DNA of 64,000 bases, from positions 174,099-238,098 of the forward strand of contig NW_019775394.1 of NCBI RefSeq assembly GCF_001039355.2, given 5' to 3'. The DNA comes from Lingula anatina (lineage: Eukaryota > Brachiopoda > Lingulata > Lingulida > Lingulidae). Made by a program: the position numbers and the translations under genes. The notes under the pieces are model-generated. The model did not search any database and was not told the origin of the DNA. It saw only the letters and a list, made by a program, of their open reading frames with translations. Each line of letters opens with the position of its first letter. Positions within the stretch are counted from its first letter, which is position 1. This document shows positions 1 through 10,500 of the stretch, piece after piece.

Positions 1-481
1 CAAACACTTTTACGTATCTTATTACTTAAATAATAAGGCTATTAACATGCCTAAGAATTAAATCTGAGGAAATCTGAGGAAATGTGAAAAAACAGCATAA
101 CTTCTAAAATAATGCCCCAATTATGCTGATTTTCGAACTCAACCTGCGTTTTAGTAAGACTGACCATTCCTGTGAGTTTAATGACAATTGGGCTTTCTGT
201 TTTTCTTATATTGTGGTTACAGTGTTGCATATATGCTGAACAATGAAAAAACCGCATAACTAATAAAATAATCGCTCGATCATGCTGATTTTCGAACTTG
301 ACCTGCGTTTTATGAATATTCATCAGCTCTGTAAATATAAAGCCAAAAAGTGAAACTGCCTTCCACTTATCGTGTTTACAAGGAAAGTGCACGGCGACGG
401 CATCGGCATCGGCATCGGCGACGGCGACGACAGACGCAGGTGATGGCAATATGTACAGACACATCTGTGTCTGTACATAAA
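1..481 (+). repeat. Pearl-like interspersed repeat, 5' end outside the window
   Basis: Near-identical to 57060-57553. It contains two diverged tandem core units that share the string GCTGATTTTCGAAC. A GGCATC hexamer microsatellite (about 393-430) follows. The element ends in a perfect hairpin at 453-478 (11-bp arms TGTACAGACAC / GTGTCTGTACA, loop ATCT) and then ATAAAAA. The order core repeats, microsatellite, terminal hairpin resembles the bivalve pearl elements and related non-autonomous Helitron-like repeats; that family link is inference. The minus-strand ORF across it is a repeat artefact. Confidence 0.75.
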
Positions 482-856
482 AATGTGTTATGCCAACATG
501 CTATAGATGAATAACAGTGCCTTATTTTTCTCAAACTTGGTGGGGTTATTCATATCAAGTTCATACAGCTAGATTAAAAGTTTGAATAGCAGCTTTATTG
601 GAATTTTTTTACGTTTTATTTAAAAAATTTTAAAATTATTTTTCAAACGCTAGCATCTTCAAGATGTGATTTTTTACTCCCCTCCACCAGAAGTGCTGTG
701 CATTTTCTGTATTTCCACATGAGCAATTGTATTGGTTTTTATGTCTTTAAACATTGTGTAATATTATTTTATACACTGTTATCATTTTTCACATATTGTG
801 ATTTTCATTATATAAATTTGAACTCTTGTGGTCCTGAAACTGTAATCTTATTGCAG
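482..856. other. AT-rich stretch, nothing recognised
   Basis: There is no convincing coding potential, RNA gene or repeat structure. A pyrimidine-rich tract leads into the possible splice acceptor at 855-856. Confidence 0.4.
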
Positions 857-918
857 GGGCAGGGGCTGTCTTCTGGGCCTTCTGGAAGATGGTCAGATTT
901 TAATGTTTACATTGACAG
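857..918 (+). CDS. Possible internal exon of an unidentified plus-strand gene
   Basis: This 62-nt block is GC-richer than its surroundings. It is preceded by a pyrimidine tract ending TTATTGCAG and followed by CAG|GTATCT, both good consensus splice sites. Two frames are open; one reads GQGLSSGPSGRWSDFNVYID and another reads GRGCLLGLLEDGQILMFTLT. I recognise neither. An AATAAA at 1264-1269 on the same strand could be its gene's polyadenylation signal, which would make the gene convergent with DDX27. No other exon was found, so it may be chance. Confidence 0.25.
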
Positions 919-1965
919 GTATCTATTTTTTCTGTTGGAATACCATCAAAAATGGAGGATGGGTCAACAAAGATAATTTGGAATACTGTCAGAAAATATC
1001 TCTCCTGTTCACTTCTGTTATTGACCATGTTATCTGTTGTTCATGATTAAAATTCAGTGTTGATTGACAGCATTATTTATTATTGCATCAAAATTGACAA
1101 AATGACCTATTTTTTACATATTTATTTTCTGTTTTTTGTCTGTATATTTGACAGCTTTGCTGCCTTGTTTAATATGTCAGTCTGTATGTGTAGGGGAGAA
1201 AACAAACTATAGCTACTGATGACTGTTTTATCACATTTTATTTCACGTATTACACCCATTCTCAATAAAGAGGTCTGCAACTTATCAAGAAGCGAGTATT
1301 GTGTCTAACGTTTCAGTTAATGTCTATAAGGTTTCTTTTGAATGACTCAATAAAAAGCTTGGTGTGAAAATTAATTCATAATGAACTTCACTGGCGTAGC
1401 CTTTCTATGAATATGTGGTTGGTCCTGAAAAGGACCGTTTGTTGTAAATATGCAAACAGCAATTTACTTGGCAGCTGCAGTAGAATGAGCAGAGCTAGTT
1501 GATCAGACTAAAATTTTTCTGCTTCACTATTTAGCATAGTGCTTTCTGTAGTTATTCTCACCTAAAAAAATTCATTCAACTAAAATGCTCTCTTTCTGAA
1601 GCAAGGTTCACTCGTTAATTGTCATGTATTACACTGCTGATGCACACACTTTTTATTTTCATATAGTATGTTGACAAATGCATTTAAATTACGTGAAATT
1701 ACTGTGTATCCTGGAGTTTTTATTTATTTGTTAACAGCCACAGGATATTGCAGCTGCCATGGTTTTAGCAAAGCACAGCACACTAGGCAGTAAGAAAAAA
1801 AAAAAGATTTTTTATTTGGACCTGTTGACATTTGCGGCAGATAAAAAATTATTTTAAAAAAATCTCCCTTAAAAATAAAGTGCCTTAAACATACACTTCA
1901 GCATTGTTGGCAATATTATATATAAAATCTACAACGACAAAGACAAATTTAAAAGTAATAAAAAG
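919..1965. other. AT-rich non-coding stretch with a repeat fragment and a plus-strand AATAAA
   Basis: Positions 1133-1169 match, in reverse, the 5' end of the pearl-like family (CTTTGCTGCC block, compare 6055 and 56434). AATAAA occurs at 1264-1269 on the plus strand, about 340 bases after the possible exon at 857-918. No open coding exon is evident. Confidence 0.4.
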
Positions 1966-2586
1966 GTTATAATAGCTAAAAAAGACAATTTTACCATGAT
2001 ATTTTTCATTCTGTTTATACTGAATAAGATATCAAATTTTTAGATCAGATTATTTCACAAGCTCTGTCAGTTTACTTTACTATGCTTAACTACTGTGCAA
2101 GTTCCTTGACTACATTACCCTAACAGCATTTTCAAGTAAATGAATGATCGTTTAGTTGGTGAATAGCTTTTGCTTTGAAAAATGTCTCCTCTCTTTGGGA
2201 GGGACCATGTCTTGATTATATTGCTTCATGATTGCATTGAATGATTTGTTTAATAAAACTTGTTTTGTTTTAAGCCCCCCCCCCCTCCAATCAATTGCAA
2301 CCCTCGTTAAATTTCCATAAATGACATAATCATCACTCTCACTCCCATGTATAAATACAGCTATGGATGCAATTGCATATTTATTAAAATGAGACTGCCG
2401 AGGGGTATACAGAGCACAGAAAGAAAGAGAAAACATCTGTTCAAATTTTATTTTTAGGGAAATGTGAAACAATGCCCTGTTTGGCATTTCTCTAAATTAT
2501 ACTGTTTGAAACTATATGCATATATGGATGCACTTGGCCAGGTTTTGTTGCAAAATTTGGACTTCAAATACATCTTTAAGATTGTG

Positions 2587-2592
2587 TTTATT
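2587..2592 (-). terminator. Candidate polyadenylation signal of DDX27, copy A
   Basis: TTTATT on the plus strand is AATAAA on the gene strand, about 160 bases beyond the stop codon at 2750-2752. The identical arrangement is present in copy B at 7408-7413. Confidence 0.5.
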
Positions 2593-2875
2593 TTAAAATA
2601 AAGTTCTTCAAATAAAAAATCACCTGCATAGTCACATGCTGGGTCAGATGAAAATGACCCATTATCAAAAAATTCTTTGAAGAAGTCTATCCACTCTTTT
2701 TGTAGTCAAAGTTATAGCAGGTGACCAGTTTTAGTACCACTTGTAGATCTCACTTTCTCTTGTATCTGCAAAATAAATCAAAGACAAGGACTAGAAAGAT
2801 AGATAGATAAATAACCATAAACAAGGTTAGAGAATAGAACCTATTCATAGAAAGGAGGAAAACTTCAAGAAAAAA

Positions 2876-5318
2876 CTAGACAGCGAAGCTGGCAAATATA
2901 CAGACACAATACAGGAAACTAGGCTGCATAGTTGACAAATGTTCAGACATTATGCAGAAAAAAGTGCACTAAATGATGTTTAGGCCAATTTAATGCACTG
3001 TTACATAATACTTTAAAACAGCATAATCACTCCTGCTCTCTTACATTATGTACTACAGGTAAAATGGACACTGAAAAACTAGCAAGTGATTCAATAACAT
3101 TTTATAAAAGCCACTGAAAATGCAACTGTGTGAAATTAAAAAAAACAAAAAAACATGGTAACTACGGTAATGTGCCAAGCATTTCGACGGGCCCAGTCAA
3201 TCCGACCAAAAAAATTATATTACAAAATTATTTTTTCTGGGCTCAAACATTTAGTCCATACGTCAAAATCATGCAACATAATTTTTTTCTTGTTCCGATT
3301 GTTCGACCACATCGACGGCAAGACTCGGTAAATTTTCAAGCCAGTGAAATAGATGCTGCATGCCTCGGCCCTTTGTCAATTGTTGTCCTTTCAATAGCTC
3401 TCGTCAATGAGGAAGAAACAATTAATTGAAGATCTTATCTGGAAGCATGACGTACCTGTCATTTCCTTTGTCCCCGATGACAATAATAGTGCTTAATATA
3501 GACATACAATTTGTGCTAATTAAGAAGACTTGCCCTCGCTGACTGATTCATCACGCCCGTAACTAGGGGGGGGGGGGTCTAAAAAAAAGGTCTGTTCTGG
3601 ATGAAACCAAATATCGAGAGTGGGTGGAATACGTTGTAAACACCTTCATATAGACCATATATAGCGTTTGCTAGCAATAAAAAGTTTGGGAAGAATAAGC
3701 AATTTATTTTCAAGTTTGATTGAAATATATATGCAGATGGGGAAACGTTCTTGAAGTCAACACCGCAAGATCTTACATTTACTACAATTGACCGAAAGAT
3801 CAGCGGGATCGACCGCCCAGACTTCTTGGCGCCAAATACCACGCGCTGTCAAAATCTGACGAACACGTGTTGCTGTTCACCTACATGGATAACTGATTTG
3901 TCAACAATAAAATGACGTCTTCCTTAACTCCACGGGAGCTTTATAGTTCCACTGGGCATTTACGTTACCTGTGAGTCACTTTTTTCCCCAGATGCATGAA
4001 ATGTTGATAATATTTAGCGTAATCCACGAAGAACTCCATTCCTGTGACCCCCCCTCCCCCAAAATGGGACCGTCTTCATAAACACGTGGTTTGCGCTATG
4101 CTGGAGCAGAGCAGATAAAACCAGTCTCTCTTTTCTGCATGTGCTCAATATTCTCACGTCAAATTATAAATGCACCATTTTTGTGAAAATTATGGCAATT
4201 AAATGCTTTTTTTATGTTCGGGTTGTATCAGTGGGGTTTTCAATATGCACCGTGGTTTGTGCACAGCGAGAGTATATAAGTAAGAAAATCGGAAGAGTGC
4301 CAGCAAGATACTGTATGTCTATCGGTACAGGTAGGCTCTGTGTTTTGCCTTTTCTCAATATGTTTTAATTAATATGACATGCTTTTTAAATAAAATACTT
4401 AAAGTAATTTGAAGTTACACTGAATTCCGTTTGTGTACCAGTTGGTATTCTTTGATACGGGTGATTGAATTTTCTTCGGAAGTACGTGCGTCAAGCCTTG
4501 CCGGTTGAAAACAACTGATCTCAGACTGGTAAAAAATTTCAATTCGGTTGATCTCAGTTGTCATATTAAAATTCAAATAGGTTGTACGTAGCTCACATAA
4601 CTAGTTTAAGTCCACTAAAGCTACCGGTTTCAAATATAAGTGACCGGCCTTTGTTTACAACACCTGTCTCCGGGGAAATACTCGTCCCACTTGTGAAGCG
4701 CATCATGAAAATGATCGTAGGTGAGGGAAATATATAATTAGAAATTATAATTGTCGTCTTTTTAAATGTTAAGTAATGTTAGCACATATTGTGCAGAGCA
4801 AAATAAGATTTCAAAAGGAGGATAAAACATGCCTAAAACACGTGTTAGGCGAAAATTGTGGCTTATCTTGCGTAACACTTCCGGTAAAGTGCAACACTTC
4901 CGGAAAGATGGACGTTTTGGCAGATACCCCTTACAATCCGACGATATCAAAGGTTTCCATTTGCTGTATTTTAATCAATTCGACCAAACTGACATTTCCA
5001 TGAAATTAATTAATTAATCTTGGTCGAATTGTTTGGCATATTACCGTATTTTGGACAAGGGTGCATTGCCACAAGTGCCAAGCACCCACAAAGCCCAAAA
5101 TGCACATGATTAGCGTTGAGATTATATGTGACCTACATACAAAAGATGGATACAGGGGCTCTTGTAGTTTAGGAGGAGAAGTGGTAAAGTTGACATGTAA
5201 ATGTAAGCTGATCATGCCAATTTTCGAAAGCAACCTGCCTCTTTACCAAACAAAGTCACTCAGTAAATTTAAAGTAAAACAAAGATATGGTTTGGTAGTT
5301 ATGGGTTGAACATTACAT

Positions 5319-5349
<31 letters not shown>

Positions 5350-5394
5350 CAATCAGAATATATACAGACACTTATAGTGTCTGTATATAAAAAT
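2876..5394 (+). repeat. Pearl-like repeat split by a transposon insertion
   Basis: The 5' end (AGCGAAGCTGGCAAATATAC from about 2882) matches the family starts at 6055 and 56434. The 3' end has the conserved core (TCATGCCAATTTTCGAAA), a GACA microsatellite at about 5320-5350, and the terminal hairpin at 5361-5387 (arms TATACAGACAC / GTGTCTGTATA, loop TTATA) followed by TAAAAA. Without the insertion at 3165-5046 it is about 640 bp. It lies in the last DDX27 intron. An 82-codon ORF at 5061-5309 is repeated at 7998-8246 but belongs to this element and is not a recognised protein. Confidence 0.75.
3165..5046. mobile_element. Non-autonomous DNA transposon with TA target-site duplication
   Basis: The element is bounded by TA at 3163-3164 and TA at 5047-5048. 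The corresponding site in copy B (7984-7985) has one TA and no element, so the boundaries are read directly from a filled/empty pair. Its ends are inverted repeats: left CGGTAATGTGCCAAGCATTT, right (reverse complement) CGGTAATATGCCAAACAATT, then CGAC in both, about 24 bp with three mismatches. A TA duplication is typical of the Tc1/mariner superfamily, although these ends do not match the common CAGT start. No transposase is visible: ORFs are 99 codons or less with no recognisable catalytic motif. It is probably mobilised in trans. Confidence 0.85.
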
Positions 5395-6053
5395 CATCAG
5401 GCCTGAATGGGGTAAACAAAGAGCCTGAGAAATGGCAACCGCCATGCTACAGGGAACTACAATAGATGAGAACTTCACATCCACTTTGTTTGAAAAAACC
5501 GAGAGGTCTAGAGGCAAAGTCCACATGCACCAAAATAGTTTCAACCCATCAGCAACATGTATTTTTAATGAACAAAATTGATATATTTCATTAAATTTTA
5601 TCAACAGATCATATAATTTTTCATTTTATACTTTTATATGTATACATATAACAATAAATTATTATTATTATTATTATTTTCATCTCATTCAAATTCACAC
5701 AATATTATCTCACCTGCTCTTAGATTTGAATTTCTTCACTGGTTGTTTCTTTTTATTTGCATATTCTTTACGCTCTTCCCTCGATGGTCTGCAATATATT
5801 GGTCAATAACAGAAATAAGTAACCACTTTTAACTAATTTTTTTAAAAGAAAAGTCAACGGAAAAGCAAATCAATACTCCTGGATAAACCAGTTATAAACT
5901 TATGTAATTATAAACCCTAAATCATAAATTAATGCTGAAAAGTTTTCATGAGTAATACTTCTCAGTCTGGTAAATAGGACATATGGACTGTAGATAGCAA
6001 TATCTTAAAAAAGAAAATTAATGAAGGTGTCATGGTGTAAAAATCTTCAATAA

Positions 6054-6738
6054 CAAGGCAGCAAAGCTGTCAAATGTACAGACAAAAAACAGGAAATAAC
6101 TATGCACAAAATAGGCTACTGTCAATTCTGATGCAAAAGTACATTATATTAAACTGCAAATTCAACATCAAATTTTAATTATGCTTAACAGGTAATACCA
6201 ATGTTAAGTAAAATGTGTAAAAAGTTCACACTTTGAAAATGTATAACTTCCAGAAAAAGAAGCCAATTAGACTGCTTTTCCAACTCAGGCTGCATTTTAG
6301 TCCTGTATTTCTATTTTGAAAGTTTGGCAATCATAAGTAACATGGTTTTCCCATAATGGTCATCATGGCAGCAGCACCCAAAATTGTGTTTTCTTCTATT
6401 CTGATGCCAAATTACATAATGGTTAACAGCATAATGACCGTCAATTTTTAATAATAAAATATACGTATCATGGATTTTCAGAAAATGTGACTAGCATGGG
6501 TCTTCAAGCCCGTGGAACTTCAAAGTCACACCTTGAAAATGCCAATAAGTGAAAAATTAAATTTTCACAAAAAAAAAAACTGTTTAATTGGCAGTAAGAA
6601 TTACCAAACAGATTGCATTGCCTACTGAAGCTGTATTTAATCCCATGTTTCTTTCCTGTAAGTTTGAGAACAGTAAGTGACATGGTTTTTCTTAAATGGG
6701 AGCAGTGCCCAAAATAGTTTTTTTTTCAAATTTTGATG
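6054..6738 (+). repeat. Pearl-like repeat truncated at the assembly join
   Basis: It starts with GGCAGCAAAGCTGTCAAATG, as at 56434. It contains diverged core units (for example around 6240-6310 and 6525-6670) and runs straight into the N at 6739 without reaching a terminal hairpin. Copy B has no equivalent insertion at its end (8978), so this looks like a second structural difference between the two versions of the locus. Confidence 0.65.
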
Positions 6739-6739
6739 N
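6739..6739. other. Single-N assembly join
   Basis: One N separates two stretches that both contain the 3' end of DDX27. The bases just after it (6740-6835) match nothing else I could find in the window and are unusually GC-rich. Confidence 0.9.
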
Positions 6740-7407
6740 GCGCTTCGCTGAGAAACGGCGCAATGAATGACGCTGAGCTGCGCGCGCATCTCTCATGTGG
6801 AGCCTATTACGTCACTAGACGGTGATGTGGAAAAAAGGTTATAATAGCTAACAAAGACAACTTTACCATGATATTTTTCGTTCTGTTTATACTGAAGATA
6901 TCAAATTTTCAGAACAGATTATTTCACGAGCTCTGTCAGTTTACTTTACTATGCTAAACTACTGTGCAAGTTGGTGAACAGCTTTTGCTTTGAAAAATGT
7001 CTCCTCTCTTTGGGAGGGACCATGTCTTGATTATATTGCTTTACGATTGCATTGAATGATGTGTTTAATAAAACTTATTTTGTTTTAAGCCCCCCTCCCC
7101 CATCAATTGCAACCCTCATTAAATTTCCACAAATGACAGATATTGCATAATCATCACTCTCACTCCCATGTATAAATGCAGCTGCGGAGGCAATTGCATA
7201 TTTATTAAAATGAGACTGCCGAGGGGTATACAGAGCACAGAAAGAAAGAGAAAACATCTGTTCAAATTTTATTTTTAGGGAAATGTGAAACAATGCCCTG
7301 TTTGGCATTTCTCTAAATTATACTGTTTGAAACTACATGCATATATGGATGCACTTGGCCAGGTTTTGTTGCAAAATTTGGACTTGAAATACATCTTTAA
7401 GATTGTG

Positions 7408-7413
7408 TTTATT
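7408..7413 (-). terminator. Candidate polyadenylation signal of DDX27
   Basis: AATAAA on the minus strand, about 160 bases past the stop codon at 7571-7573. It is conserved in the duplicated copy. Confidence 0.5.
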
Positions 7414-7570
7414 TTAAAATAAAGTTCTTCAAATCAAAAATCACCTGCATAGTCACATGCTGGGTCAGATGAAAATGACCCATTATCAAAAAATTCTTTG
7501 AAGAAGTCTATCCATTCTTTTTGTACTCAAAGTTATAGCAGGTGACCAGTTTTAGTACCACTTGTAGAGC

Positions 7571-10500
7571 TCACTTTCTCTTGTATCTGCAAAATAAATC
7601 AAAGACAAGGACTAGAAAGATAGATAGATAAATAACCATAAACAAGCCTAGAGAATAGAACCTATTCATAGAAAGGAAGAAAACTTCAAAAAAAAAACTA
7701 GACAGCGAAGCTGGCAAATATGCAGACAATACAGGAAACTAGCCGGCATAGTTGACAAATGTTCAGACATTATGCAGAAAAAAGTGCACTAAATAATGTT
7801 TAGGCCAATTTTAATGCACTGTTACATAATGCTTTAAAACAGCATAATCACTCCTGCTCTCTTACATTATATACTACAGGTAAAATGGACACTGAAAAAC
7901 TAGCAAGTGATTCAATAACATGTTATAAAAGCCACTGAAAATGCAACTGTGTGAAATTAAAAAAAAAAAAAAAACATTGTAACTATTTTGGACAAGGGTG
8001 CATTGTCACAAGTGCCAAGCACCCACAAAGCCCAAAATGCACATGATTAGCGTTGAGATTATATGTGACCTACATACAAAAGATGGATACAGGGGCTCTT
8101 GTAGTTTAGGAGGAGAAGTGGTAAAGTTGACATGTAAATGTAAGCTGATCATGCCAATTTTCGAAAGCAATCTGCCTCTTTACCAAACAAAGTCACTCAG
8201 TAAATTTAAAGTAAAACAAAGATATGGTTTGGTAGTTATGGGGTGATCATTATATGACAGACAGACAGACAGACCAATCAGAATATATACAGACACTTAT
8301 AGTGTCTGTATATAAAAATCATCAGGCCTGAATGGGGTAAACAAAGAGCCTGAGAAATGGCAACCGCCATGCTACAGGGAACTACAATAGATGAGAACTT
8401 CACATCCACTTTGTTTGACAAAACCGAGAGGTCTAGAGGCAAAGTCCACATGCACCAAATATAGTTTCAACCCATCAGCAACATGTATTTTTAATGAACA
8501 AAATTGATATATTTCATTAAATTTTATCAACAGATCATATAATTTTTCATTTTATACTTTTATATGTATACATATAACAATAAATTATTATTATTATTAT
8601 TTTCATCTCATTCAAATTCACACAATATTATCTCACCTGCTCTTAGATTTGAATTTCTTCACTGGCTGTTTCTTTTTATTTGCATATTCTTTACGCTCTT
8701 CCCTCGATGGTCTGCAATATATTGGTCAATAACAGAAATAAGTAACCACTTTTAACTAATTTTTTTAAAAGAAAAGTCAACGGAAAAGCAAATCAATACT
8801 CCTGGATAAACCAGTTATAAACTTATGTAATTATAAACCCTAAATCATAAATTAATGCTGAAAAGTTTTCATGAGTAATACTTCTCAGTCTGGTAAATAG
8901 GACATATGGACTGTAGATAGCAATATCTTAAAAAAGAAAATTAATGAAGGTGTCATGGTGTAAAAATCTTCAATAACTAGTTGTCAGATTACACACCTTG
9001 TGTAATCATGGCATGCTTTAATCAGTTATGGCAAATACACAGGTACATTTTATTATTCAAAAAGACAATAAAGGTGAACTGGTTCTGAAAGTTGTTTTAA
9101 AATATCAAATTTTATGTCACATCTACCCTGCTCTGAATTTCTTCACAGCACGTCTGCTTGTGTTAGTCAGCTCTTTTTCAAAATTTGACTTGCTGCCAGG
9201 TTTCTTCTTTTTCTTTGAGGGTTCTGGAAAAAAACAAATAAACAAAAAATTACAGTTATTCAACATATTTTCACCATTTTAATGACTTGGACATAGATGG
9301 CTAAAGCCCAAAATGGTATCTTCATTCATATTATTCCAAAACATTACATGTTCCATTTTCTTTTTAATAAAAATCAATTTCCAAGGTCTATGTGCTTGTT
9401 GGTGCACTAATGGCACACTATGGTTAAAGTATATGTACTCCTTCTCCAACTTGACACATAATAAAGGAATTCCTGCCTTAGTCAGAAATTCCCCCTTCAC
9501 TCATTCCCTTTGTTTAAGAAAATCTCACTTTGACTTCTGTCTTCTTCTTCCTGGATTGCACGAATACGTTTCGGTTTCCTGGACCTTTTTGCTTCCCTGG
9601 CTTGGTATGCTGATGCTTTTTCAATTTCAAAATTTGCACGATCATCTGCCTATAAAAACATATAAGAATGAAACAATTACAACTCCAACTTTTGTAGGAG
9701 TTAACATTTAAAATCCTAAAACTGCAAAGAAGATCATTGAAAATTTGCTTCAATTTTTGCCAAGATTTTTCCACTTAAAAAGGAGACAAATTAAACAATC
9801 AAATTGGGAAACAAAAGAATTGTGCTGTACTCCAATGGTTAAGTATTATACTCACAGTAAAAACTTTTTTCTTTTTGGCACTATTACTGGGTAACATGGA
9901 AAACTTCCCAAGAGATAATGCAGCTGAAAAAAAAAGTGTCCACAAGACATTCACCAATCAATTTTATTTCCAGTATTTAAGGAAATATTTTAATTTTGGG
10001 TTCTGGTCAGTATATTCAAACTCTTTGTAAAACTTTGTAAAGAGAAGCCAAAAATGAGATAACTTCTTCTATTGTACTTTGAAATACTGTTTGTAATATT
10101 CTTTATATTTAACATTTTCATAATGTCTGATCTGTACCATAAACACAAAACTGATTCATGCATATTTTCAGCCAACTCTGAACTAATCAGTCAATGCAAG
10201 ACCTTTCATATTTACACATTTTCTTTAACTGGTCATAGTCTTACTTTTTTCTTGCATTCTTTCCTGATGCGTCTGGAACCAGGTTCGTTTTGGGCGACTC
10301 ATTATTTCTGACTGATGCTCAATCATTTTTTGTGCCTTGTTGACTTGTAATTCTGAGATTCTCATCTCTTTCTCCTCTTGCTCCAGTCTCATAACCTCTA
10401 CAATGTCCTTCTCCATTTTGGTTATTTTGGTCCTGTATTTTGTGATCACCTCTGAAATTTCAAGAAATGTAAATAAATAAAAAAATACTTTATTCTTTGT

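Larger units (their letters stand above)
2750..5788 (-). pseudogene. DDX27: Second copy of the two 3'-terminal DDX27 coding exons
   Basis: The penultimate exon is 5714-5788 (75 nt) and the last coding block is 2750-2765 (16 nt, stop 2750-2752). Reading frame, splice sites and protein sequence are the same as in 8637-8711 and 7571-7586. I noticed one synonymous change, CAA for CAG (Gln), in the penultimate exon. The intron is 2,948 bp here against 1,050 bp in the other copy, because a TA-flanked transposon sits in it. No copy of exons 1-19 accompanies it. It is therefore either the 3' end of the other allele kept by the assembler (preferred) or a partial tandem duplication. It is not a functional gene on its own. 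Confidence 0.85.
1966..6055. repeat. Duplicated segment, copy A (matches 6836-8978)
   Basis: Copy A is collinear with 6836-8978 in the same orientation, with scattered substitutions and small indels. The main difference is an extra 1,882-bp transposon plus one TA in copy A. Microsatellites differ in length: the GACA array is longer at about 5320-5350 than at about 8258-8274, and the TTA array is also longer in A. Both copies hold the last two coding exons of DDX27. A single N at 6739 lies between them, so allelic contigs left side by side are the simplest explanation. Confidence 0.85.
6836..8978. repeat. Duplicated segment, copy B (matches 1966-6055)
   Basis: This copy is contiguous with the rest of DDX27 and so supplies the exons used in the gene model. 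It lacks the TA-flanked transposon present in copy A. The final match is at about 8978, after which the sequence continues into DDX27 intron 19 while copy A continues into a repeat. Confidence 0.85.

Noticed and set aside
5061-5309. 82-codon plus-strand ORF, identical protein also at 7998-8246
   Set aside because: It is repeated only because the locus is duplicated. It lies within the pearl-like repeat core, has no recognisable domain and is not a conserved gene.
9514-9774. Minus-strand ORF across 9529-9649 in a different frame from the helicase
   Set aside because: The phase carried from DDX27 exon 17 requires another frame ([13 protein letters not shown]), which matches the family.
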